Positions 1 through 5,320 of a DNA stretch of 7,958 bases are shown here, piece by piece. Each line of letters begins with the position of its first letter. Position 1 is the first letter of the stretch. A program made the position numbers and the translations under genes. The DNA comes from Sideroxydans lithotrophicus (GTDB lineage: Bacteria > Pseudomonadota > Gammaproteobacteria > Burkholderiales > Sulfuriferulaceae). Where the stretch lies: the NCBI GenBank assembly GCA_022736605.1, contig DZDB01000089.1:1-7958 (forward strand), in the 5' to 3' direction. A model generated the notes under the pieces. That model was given only the letters and a program-made list of their open reading frames with translations. It ran no database searches and was not told the origin of the DNA.

Positions 1-1
1 G

Positions 2-202
2 CGCAATCCGGCGGAAGCGCAGCACTGGCAGGCGCATTGTGCCGCGCGTTTGCATGACGGCGCGGGTGGTGCGCGCACGCTCGAAGCCTTGTTCAACGAA
101 ATTGATACTTTGGCCGAAACCACCGACGAACGCGGCGAAGCGATACTTGGCGAACTGTATGAGTACGCCGAAGCCATCGCCCCTGTGCCGGTTACACCAT
201 GA
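2..202 (+). CDS. C-terminal end of an unrecognised protein (partial)
   Basis: An open frame runs in from the left edge and ends at TGA 200-202, giving 66 residues of a protein whose start lies outside the window. The tail is rich in Ala and Glu and looks helical (for example AEAQHWQAHCAARL, then EALFNEIDTLAETTDERGEA, then ELYEYAEAIA), with a short Pro/Val end. I do not recognise the family; the helical Ala-rich pattern could be a repeat-type fold such as Sel1/TPR, but this is a guess. Its stop overlaps the start of the next gene as ATGA, so the two are probably co-transcribed and translationally coupled. Coding is supported by the clean frame, the codon choice and this overlap. Confidence 0.6.
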   Translation, partial: RNPAEAQHWQAHCAARLHDGAGGARTLEALFNEIDTLAETTDERGEAILGELYEYAEAIAPVPVTP

Positions 203-912
203 GCGAGCCGGTACGTCTCGCCAAACACCTGGCGCAGCAGATTGGCTGCTCGCGCCGCGAAGCCGAGCTGTACATCGAAGGTGGCTGGGTCAGTGTGGAC
301 GGCCAGGTGGTGGAACAACCGCAGTTCCGCGTCGCCGATCAAACCGTGCTGCTGCACCCTGACGCCAGTCTCAAACAGGCTGAACCCGTTACCTTGTTAT
401 GGCACAAACCGGTCGGGCAGGATGCGGGGCTGGCCAGCCTGCCGTTATTAAACGTCGATGCACATGCCGTTGATGACGCCAGCGGTATTGCACTGCTGCA
501 ACGCCACTTCAGCCGTCAGACCGCTGTCACGCCATTGGATATCAACGCCAGCGGGCTGGTGGTGTTCACCCAGGACGAACGCATCGCGCGCAAGCTGGTG
601 CAGGACGCCGCGCTGATCGAGCATGAAATCATCGTCGAAATCAGTGGCGAGATTGCGCCGAATGGCCTGAAACTGCTCAATCATGGCCTCAGGCTCAATG
701 GCCGTGACCTGCCGCCGACCAAGGTGAGCTGGCAGAACGAAACGCGTCTGCGTTTTGCGATTAAAGCGGCGCAACCGAACCAGATCGCGCAGATGTGCGC
801 ACGCGTCGGGCTGACGGTTATTGGGCAAAAACGCATCCGCATCGGGCGCATTGCCATGGGCAAACTGGCGGTGGGGCAGTGGCGCTATCTGCCGGTAGGA
901 GAAAGATTTTAG
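199..912 (+). CDS. S4-domain RNA pseudouridine synthase, RsuA/RluF family, altered active-site motif
   Basis: This 237-residue protein has the RsuA/RluB/RluF layout. An N-terminal S4 RNA-binding domain spans about residues 4-50 (LAKHLAQQIGCSRREAELYI, then the VSVDGQVV loop). The synthase domain has HKPVG at 69-73, TPLDINASGLVVFTQD at 111-126 around Asp114, and a RluF-like end with MCARVGLTV near 199-207 and KRIRIG at 211-216. Family members convert uridine to pseudouridine in ribosomal RNA (RluF also acts on tRNA), with the Asp of a GRLD motif as catalyst. Asp114 is present, but the preceding Arg is Pro (PLD), and the usual KxYxV segment reads EHEIIVEI at 141-148, so the conserved Tyr appears to be Ile. 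The length is close to RsuA. It may therefore be a divergent or inactive member that mainly binds RNA. The ATG overlaps the upstream stop and has no clear Shine-Dalgarno sequence, which suits translational coupling. The family call is secure; the target site is unknown. Confidence 0.88.
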   Translation: MSEPVRLAKHLAQQIGCSRREAELYIEGGWVSVDGQVVEQPQFRVADQTVLLHPDASLKQAEPVTLLWHKPVGQDAGLASLPLLNVDAHAVDDASGIALLQRHFSRQTAVTPLDINASGLVVFTQDERIARKLVQDAALIEHEIIVEISGEIAPNGLKLLNHGLRLNGRDLPPTKVSWQNETRLRFAIKAAQPNQIAQMCARVGLTVIGQKRIRIGRIAMGKLAVGQWRYLPVGERF

Positions 913-928
913 GTCATGCTCACTGAGG

Positions 929-960
929 CGCTTTACATTAGCTGTCGTTCGCTTTACATT
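929..960 (+). repeat. Two exact 11-bp direct repeats, 21 bp apart
   Basis: CGCTTTACATT occurs at 929-939 and again at 950-960, a 21-bp period, so both copies lie on the same face of the helix. They sit in the 80-base gap between the pseudouridine synthase stop and the ATG of the HTH-ATPase gene. The first copy contains the TTTACA that can serve as a -35 box and the second contains a -10-like TACATT, so the pair could bind a regulator, possibly the winged-helix product of the next gene. The repeat is seen directly; the role is inferred. Confidence 0.55.
932..960 (+). promoter_or_regulatory. Possible sigma-70 promoter for the HTH-ATPase-DUF4325 gene
   Basis: TTTACA at 932-937 (5 of 6 against TTGACA) and TACATT at 955-960 (4 of 6 against TATAAT) are separated by 17 bases, the optimal distance. 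Transcription would begin near 966-968. That leaves about 25 bases of leader before ATG 993, or an almost leaderless message if TTG 969 is the start. The boxes coincide with the direct repeat, so part of the match could reflect the repeat rather than a promoter. Confidence 0.4.
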
Positions 961-992
961 TTGTCTGCTTGAACTTTACTGATCAAAACAAT

Positions 993-1997
993 ATGGATAT
1001 CGCAGACAAGTTGATTCTTAAAGTCATCGCCTCACACGAGGCACACGTTGCAGTCGTTGCTTCTGAGCAGCTTGGCTTGTCTCGCCAAACTGTCGCGACG
1101 AGGTTACGGCGAATGGCGGACATGGGGTTGATTGCAGCACAAGGCCAAGGACGCGGGCGACGATATAAGCTGTTACCGATTTTGTCGGTGGGGAAGACCT
1201 ATGCACGCGAAGGTCTGGATGAGTTCCGGGTGTGGACACAGGATGTTGCGCCGTTATTATCAGACCTTCCTGAAAATGTAATTGATAACTGGCGCTATGG
1301 TGTCACGGAGATGGTGAACAACGCCGTTGATCACTCTGAAGGCAGCGAGGTCGTATTGCGCATACAAAGAACGGCGCTCGCTACGACGATCAGTGTGTCT
1401 GATAACGGAGAGGGTATATTTCACCGCATTCAACGTCTGCTTGGTTTATATGACACGCGTGAAGCGATCCTGGAACTGGCAAAAGGAAAATTAACCACCG
1501 ACCCGGATCGGCATAGTGGCGAAGGTGTATTTTTTACGTCGCGGGTGTTCGACCATTTTTCAATCCTATCCAGAAACCTGTTCTTTTCACATGATGCCGT
1601 AACCGATGATTGGCTGATTGATGGTGAGGGTGACTCGCCAGGATCAATCGTCAAGATGGAATTGGCTAATGATAGTCAGCGAACGATAAAAGAAGTATTT
1701 GATTATTTTGCATTGCCGGACGAATTCACGTTTGCCAAAACGATCGTGCCGGTTCGTCTTGCCCAGCATGAAGGTGAAAAGCTTGTGTCCCGTTCCCAAG
1801 CGAAACGCCTGACCATGCGCTTCGAGAAGTTTAAGACGGTGGTTCTGGATTTTGTGGATGTGGCAGAAATCGGACAGGCATTCGCAGATGAAATATTCAG
1901 GGTGTTCAAAGTCGCGCATCCGGAGATTGAGTTGATTTCGCTGCATATGACACCTGCAGTGAAGGACATGGTGAGCCGCGCGGAGGCCGCTCGTTGA
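993..1997 (+). CDS. Winged-HTH / GHKL ATPase / STAS-like DUF4325 fusion regulator
   Basis: From ATG 993 the protein has 334 residues in three parts. Residues 3-60 form a winged helix-turn-helix (EQLGLSRQTVATRLRRMADM at 25-44, with a basic wing GQGRGRRYKL). Residues about 75-225 form a GHKL ATPase of the anti-sigma-factor type. Its N box has Glu106, Asn109, Asn110 and Asp113 (TEMVNNAVDHSEG), its G1 box is DNGEGI from Asp137, and its G2 box is HSGEGVFF from His174. Residues about 262-330 form a STAS-like DUF4325 domain (VVLDFVDVAEIGQAFADEIF). In SpoIIAB/SpoIIAA-type switches the kinase and its STAS partner are separate proteins; here both are joined to a DNA-binding domain. The region where SpoIIAA carries its phosphorylated Ser reads EIGQAF, with no Ser or Thr. 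TTG 969 in the same frame would add 8 residues; neither start has a clear Shine-Dalgarno sequence, and ATG is preferred for leader length. Sampled lines fall to about 37-55% GC, below the neighbours, which suggests transfer. DNA binding and ATP binding are well supported; target and signal are unknown. Confidence 0.88.
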   Translation: MDIADKLILKVIASHEAHVAVVASEQLGLSRQTVATRLRRMADMGLIAAQGQGRGRRYKLLPILSVGKTYAREGLDEFRVWTQDVAPLLSDLPENVIDNWRYGVTEMVNNAVDHSEGSEVVLRIQRTALATTISVSDNGEGIFHRIQRLLGLYDTREAILELAKGKLTTDPDRHSGEGVFFTSRVFDHFSILSRNLFFSHDAVTDDWLIDGEGDSPGSIVKMELANDSQRTIKEVFDYFALPDEFTFAKTIVPVRLAQHEGEKLVSRSQAKRLTMRFEKFKTVVLDFVDVAEIGQAFADEIFRVFKVAHPEIELISLHMTPAVKDMVSRAEAAR

Positions 1998-2023
1998 GCC
2001 TTGTCCTCCAATCAATACGGCTT

Positions 2024-2704
2024 TCAGCTCTGTTCATTGAAACCTATCGTGATATGAGACCCATCACAATACGGCTTGTTTTTCGACGCGCCGCAACGGC
2101 ATAGCGTCACCCGGTTACGCACTTCGTATTCAAATCCATCGGCACCCACCACTTGCACACCGCCGCGCAGCCAGATTGGTCCCAGGCAATGCTCGGCGGG
2201 GTCTTCAATCAGCGCGATGGACGGTTCAAATTCAGGTTCGATGGCCTGACCGGTTTGCCTGTCCCATGCGACCAGTCGGCCGGATGGGCAATCGCAGGTC
2301 TGGCGTACGAAATTTGTTTGGGTTGTCGCGTCGTCGGTGGCTTTAACCTGATTCCACACCTGGCCGTTGGGGTCACAAAAACGTGCGGCGGCGCACAGAC
2401 TCTCGGCATCGGTCAGATTCATCGTCGCGCCTTCGATCAGTTTGGCAAGTTCGAGATAGGGCTTGCGACTGGCGGTTTCGCTGCCATCAAAGCCGATTTT
2501 GGCATGGGTGCCGTCACAGAACGGTTTGTTCGCGCTGTGGCCACAGCGGCAAAGTGCGTAATTCGCTTGCGTCGGGTAGGTTTTGCCTGTTAGCCATTCA
2601 ACCGATTCGCCTGCTGCATTGGTGCCGATGCGGGCGTTGCTGAGCGGCAGACTGCCGGTGACCAGATAGGGGCCGTTGGGGGTGATCTGGACTTTTGCGG
2701 GCAT
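2024..2704 (-). CDS. Iron-sulfur protein with two CDGSH motifs flanking a Fer4_19-like domain
   Basis: The 226-residue protein has two CDGSH motifs, each fitting C-x-C-x8-C-x3-H, the usual ligands of a 2Fe-2S cluster: Cys52, Cys54, Cys63, His67 (CRCGHSANKPFCDGTH) and Cys202, Cys204, Cys213, His217 (CRCGASKNKPYCDGSH). Between them, residues about 95-150 contain Cys104, Cys110, Cys137 and Cys139 in a pattern (CAAARFC, then CDCPSGRLV) resembling the YjdI/Fer4_19 divergent 4Fe-4S domain, whose members end in a TCPSGAL-type segment. Up to three clusters are therefore possible, which suggests electron transfer or redox sensing in the cytoplasm; no signal peptide is seen. The frame is open further upstream, but that part overlaps mscS and is poor protein sequence. 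The start at 2704 is fixed by AGGAGA at 2711-2716, 6 bases upstream. It lies 67 bases after mscS and converges with the HTH-ATPase gene, 26 bases away. The number and type of the middle cluster are inferred. Confidence 0.9.
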   Translation of the reverse strand: MPAKVQITPNGPYLVTGSLPLSNARIGTNAAGESVEWLTGKTYPTQANYALCRCGHSANKPFCDGTHAKIGFDGSETASRKPYLELAKLIEGATMNLTDAESLCAAARFCDPNGQVWNQVKATDDATTQTNFVRQTCDCPSGRLVAWDRQTGQAIEPEFEPSIALIEDPAEHCLGPIWLRGGVQVVGADGFEYEVRNRVTLCRCGASKNKPYCDGSHITIGFNEQS

Positions 2705-2710
2705 GACAAG

Positions 2711-2716
2711 TCTCCT
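2711..2716 (-). promoter_or_regulatory. Shine-Dalgarno site that fixes the CDGSH gene start
   Basis: On the minus strand this reads AGGAGA, 6 bases before ATG 2704-2702. No comparable site precedes the longer start candidates in this frame, which also lie inside or next to the mscS coding region. This site therefore decides the start. Confidence 0.75.
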
Positions 2717-2736
2717 GGTTGATCCGTTTGGGAGCA

Positions 2737-2756
2737 TGCCTGATTTATAGCAGGCA
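2737..2756 (-). promoter_or_regulatory. 6-bp inverted repeat enclosing a -10-like TATAAA before the CDGSH gene
   Basis: On the minus strand TGCCTG and CAGGCA form perfect 6-bp arms around an 8-base centre containing TATAAA (plus-strand positions 2744-2749). This lies about 33 bases before the CDGSH start codon, in the gap after mscS. No good -35 is seen at 17 bases (about 3 of 6). It could be an operator over a weak internal promoter. It could also be an RNA hairpin, but no T-run follows, so a terminator is unlikely. The repeat is seen; its role is inferred. Confidence 0.35.
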
Positions 2757-2771
2757 CGGCTATTTGCGCCA

Positions 2772-3605
2772 CTATGCCAGCGGCTGGCTGCTGATGAGCT
2801 GCACCTCGCGCTGCACCACCGGGATGACAATATGCTGTGCGCGGAATGCGGCGAGAATTGCCTGGTTGAGTTCGCTGGTCGCGGTTTGAAAATCAGCGGC
2901 GGCAACCCAGGGCTTGACCGCAATATCGACACTGGCATTGCTCAGGGTGAGCACGCTGATGACGGGCTCGGGTTCGGCGAGCAGCCTGGCCTGGGTTTTC
3001 AGCACGGTTTGCACGGTCGCCAGCGCTTGAGTCATATCGGTGTCGTAGGCGACGCCAACGCGGATATCGAGCTGGCGGAGGGTGCCGTAGTTGTGCAGGA
3101 TTTCACCGACGATCTTGCGGTTTGGAATGACGATCTGCGAATGATCCGGATGCGTCAGGATGGTGTTGAACAGGCGGATTTCGTGCACCAGGCCTTCTTC
3201 CTGCACAATCGAAATATACTCGCCAACCCGAAATGGTCGGGTGAAGACGATGGTGAGCCCTGCTGCGAGATTGCCCAGCACGCCCTGCATGGCGAGGGCG
3301 ACCCCGGCACCTGCCACACCCAGCCCGGCGATCAGCGGCAGCAGTTCGACGCCCAGATTTTGCAGTGCCATGATGGCGAACAAACCCAGCACCATGAGCC
3401 GTACCAGCCTGACCAGCAATAAACTGACGGTCTCGTCCAGTTGCAGTTTGACGAGGATGCGTTTGACGCCTTTGCCGACCCAGCGACCGACGATAAAACC
3501 GGCAAACAGAATGAGCAATGCCACCACCACCTTGGGGCCGAAGCGGATAGCCAGGTCGATGGCAGTGGATTGGGCATGCTGGAGTACTTGCATCTGATCG
3601 TTCAT
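2772..3605 (-). CDS. mscS: Small-conductance mechanosensitive channel, MscS family
   Basis: At 277 residues this is close to E. coli MscS (286). Three membrane segments are visible: TM1 about 24-42, TM2 about 62-82 and the pore-lining TM3 about 87-122. TM3 has the Gly/Ala packing pattern (GLGVAGAGVALAMQGVLGNL) and ends in TRPF. The beta domain follows with the family segment FRVGEYI, then IVIPNRKI at 158-165, and an alpha/beta C-terminal domain. MscS opens under membrane tension and releases solutes after an osmotic downshift; it works as an inner-membrane heptamer. ATG 3605 has GAGG (minus strand, 3612-3615) 6 bases upstream. The gene lies 41 bases after the DUF2059 gene and 67 before the CDGSH gene, all on one strand, so they may share a message. 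It is not one of the large multi-domain MscK/YbdG-type paralogues. The family is certain; orthology to E. coli MscS is likely. Confidence 0.93.
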   Translation of the reverse strand: MNDQMQVLQHAQSTAIDLAIRFGPKVVVALLILFAGFIVGRWVGKGVKRILVKLQLDETVSLLLVRLVRLMVLGLFAIMALQNLGVELLPLIAGLGVAGAGVALAMQGVLGNLAAGLTIVFTRPFRVGEYISIVQEEGLVHEIRLFNTILTHPDHSQIVIPNRKIVGEILHNYGTLRQLDIRVGVAYDTDMTQALATVQTVLKTQARLLAEPEPVISVLTLSNASVDIAVKPWVAAADFQTATSELNQAILAAFRAQHIVIPVVQREVQLISSQPLA

Positions 3606-3646
3606 ACGCGGCCTCAGCGGGTTAACCAGGCAGGCAATTGTCTGCG

Positions 3647-4165
3647 TTATTTTTTCGGTTTGGCTTTAGGCAGCAGGCCTTCCTTGTCCAGTGCCGCGAC
3701 TACGCGTGCCTGGATTTCCGGACCCATCGTCTGTCCCCATTTTTGCCCGGCTTCGATGCTTTGCCGGAGTACCACTGGCAGGACCTGGATTACTTTTTTA
3801 CCGGTGGGTGTGTTGTAAAACGCAATCACGTCGCGGATTTCCTGCTGGCTGAAGTTTTTGTCGTAAATTGGCACGATCTGATCCATCAGGCCGCCGGGTG
3901 CGTTCATTTTTTCAGAGAAAAAGGCCAGCAGCGTCGTGTTCATTACTGTCAAAGCGCGCTCGGGAATGTCTGGTCGGGCGGCCTTGAGCCCGGCAAACAT
4001 CTGCTGGCTGATCGCGGCTGCATATTGCCTGGCCAGGTTGCCGCTGCCAGTAATCTGCATCAGTTGTTTGATGTCCTGGGCTTTGGCCTGGGTCAGCGCA
4101 TCGGCGTGTGCAAGCGGGATGGACAGGCTGGTAAGCAGACACAGGGTGGCAAGGCGAAAATTCAT
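3647..4165 (-). CDS. Secreted DUF2059 domain protein
   Basis: The 172-residue product starts with a classic signal peptide: a charged MNFR start, the hydrophobic LATLCLLTSLSIPLA stretch and an AHA site, with cleavage likely after Ala21. The mature protein is mostly helical. It carries the DUF2059 signature, including FSQQEIRDVIAFYNTPTGKK at 105-124 and KVIQVLPVVL after it, and ends in a basic tail (LPKAKPKK). DUF2059 proteins are predicted periplasmic proteins without an agreed function. The same frame is open as far as 4567, but that part lies inside the opposite-phase RpfE-type gene. ATG 4165 is chosen because GGAG (minus strand, 4171-4174) lies 5 bases upstream and the signal peptide begins there. 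It probably heads a transcript with mscS, driven by the TATAAT at 4214-4219. Proximity to a tension-gated channel suggests an envelope-stress role, but this is inference. Confidence 0.88.
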   Translation of the reverse strand: MNFRLATLCLLTSLSIPLAHADALTQAKAQDIKQLMQITGSGNLARQYAAAISQQMFAGLKAARPDIPERALTVMNTTLLAFFSEKMNAPGGLMDQIVPIYDKNFSQQEIRDVIAFYNTPTGKKVIQVLPVVLRQSIEAGQKWGQTMGPEIQARVVAALDKEGLLPKAKPKK

Positions 4166-4213
4166 GAGGACTCCAATGGACAAGTAAGGTGATAAAGCGG
4201 ACGTGCCGCCCGG

Positions 4214-4219
4214 ATTATA
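4214..4219 (-). promoter_or_regulatory. Perfect -10 box (TATAAT) ahead of the DUF2059 gene
   Basis: The minus strand reads GGCTATAATCC in the 64-base gap between the RpfE-type stop and the DUF2059 start. The spacing to ATG 4165 allows a leader of about 40 bases. No -35 with more than about 2 matches is seen at 16-18 bases, so the promoter may be weak or activator-dependent. It lies just after the RpfE-type stop, as expected if the DUF2059-mscS transcript starts separately. Confidence 0.45.
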
Positions 4220-4229
4220 GCCAGATCCA

Positions 4230-5240
4230 TTAACCGAGTAGCGCATCCAGGTTGCTGCGTCGCCATAATTTAACCAGGCTGGCGCGTGTGGTTTGCCAGT
4301 GTGTTGTGTGCGTACTGCCGGGTGTGACAATCTGCAAGGTTTTGATCGAGCCGGTTTTAAGCCGCGCCAATAGTGGCGCAAACCAGTCGGCTTCCAGTTG
4401 CTGCATGCTCTCGCGCCAGCCGATGATGTCGCCGTACTGGGCGGCGCCGAGCAGGGTTTCAAGCAATACCAGCGCGTCGTCGCCCAGGGCACTGGCATCG
4501 CGTGGCAAGGCATCGTTCGGGCAGCCTGCACGCAGCGCCAGTGCGCGCGCTTCGGGCTGATTGGCATAGAGCTTGATGCGCTGGCTGGAAGACGTTGTAG
4601 CCAGTGTGCCGCCGCCCCATAGCCAGAGGCTGTTGACCGTCATCTCGCCTCGCGCCTCACGTGCTTCGTTGAATGGCAGGCTGAAAAACAGCATCTGGAT
4701 TTCGTTGTACAGGCGGTGCCATTTCAGGCCGTCCGCGCCGCTGGGCAGATATGGATCAACGTGCTTGCCGGTGACAGCGCTGACCGGCTGGGTGACGAGC
4801 TGCGGCGTGTGGTCGAGTTGCAGATACCAGCGATCCGGACGCAGTGGGTAAAGCGTCATGCCGTCGGCCTGAAAATGGGCGTTGAACGCGGTTGCGCAGG
4901 CTTCCGCTTCCAGCTGGCTGATGCTGAACGCGCCGCTGTCGGCCAGCATCAGCTTGTCACGCGTGGCGCGCAGGTGTACCGGGTCGGCGCGCAGCCAGTA
5001 GGCGCTGCCCGGGTCGCCGCCGTCGGCCATCAGCGTAACCGGGGCAAGCGGCCAATCCTGTTGTCTGGCCACACCAAACTGACGGCACAGCCAGCCATCC
5101 AGTTCACCTTCTGCCATCGTCGTGGCTTTTTCACCACGCGCCAGCAGGGTACGCAACGCAGGCAGCATCAAGTCGTTCAATGCGGCATCACGCATCTCGG
5201 CTGGTGGGATCAGATTGGGGATAAGCAGGGTGATAGGCAT
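4230..5240 (-). CDS. RpfE-type regulatory protein (COG4255-like, function unresolved)
   Basis: This 336-residue protein resembles the family labelled 'regulatory protein, RpfE type' in betaproteobacteria and xanthomonads. Landmarks are MPITLLIPNLIPP at the start, AYWLRADPVHLRATRDKLML around 80-99, LPSGADGLKWHRLYNEIQML around 165-183 and NSLWLWGGG at 203-211. No signal peptide or membrane segment is seen, so it should be cytosolic. In Xanthomonas rpfE belongs to a cluster affecting virulence factors, but no biochemical activity is settled, and members are sometimes linked to phosphoglycerate-mutase-like proteins. The gene is divergent from lolC, a pairing I recall as common in betaproteobacteria, which supports the family call. 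ATG 5240 has no evident Shine-Dalgarno sequence. The C-terminus ends at TAA, plus-strand 4230-4232. Confidence is high that it is a real gene of this family and low about its function. Confidence 0.82.
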   Translation of the reverse strand: MPITLLIPNLIPPAEMRDAALNDLMLPALRTLLARGEKATTMAEGELDGWLCRQFGVARQQDWPLAPVTLMADGGDPGSAYWLRADPVHLRATRDKLMLADSGAFSISQLEAEACATAFNAHFQADGMTLYPLRPDRWYLQLDHTPQLVTQPVSAVTGKHVDPYLPSGADGLKWHRLYNEIQMLFFSLPFNEAREARGEMTVNSLWLWGGGTLATTSSSQRIKLYANQPEARALALRAGCPNDALPRDASALGDDALVLLETLLGAAQYGDIIGWRESMQQLEADWFAPLLARLKTGSIKTLQIVTPGSTHTTHWQTTRASLVKLWRRSNLDALLG

Positions 5241-5320
5241 GGCGCGAGTTTAACACTGTGCTGGCGGCCAACCTGCGCCTGTGGCACACTTCCGGCAGCT
5301 TATTCCGGTTCAAAATTCCT
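5241..5320. other. Divergent intergenic region between the RpfE-type gene and lolC
   Basis: This 80-base stretch must hold expression signals for two genes leaving in opposite directions, yet no convincing sigma-70 promoter is visible. TTAACA at 5250-5255 is a 5-of-6 match to -35 on the plus strand but has no -10 at 16-18 bases. The lolC frame is open back to GTG 5258, so part of the stretch would be coding if that start were used; the family alignment argues against it. Confidence 0.5.

Noticed and set aside
2705..2938. Upstream extension of the CDGSH frame by 78 residues
   Set aside because: Most of it lies inside mscS in another frame and is rich in Ser/Arg without domain character; a clear AGGAGA supports the start at 2704.
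4197..4209. Small hairpin (GCGG/CCGC) followed by TTTAT on the minus strand after the RpfE-type gene
   Set aside because: A 4-bp stem and a broken T-run are too weak to call a terminator.
4166..4567. Upstream extension of the DUF2059 frame
   Set aside because: It overlaps the RpfE-type coding region, and the signal peptide begins at 4165 with its own ribosome-binding site.
5282..5297. Sigma-54-like promoter (TGGCAC with GC 12 bases further) before lolC
   Set aside because: The -12 element lacks the TT of TTGC, and a sigma-54 promoter is unlikely for an essential housekeeping operon.
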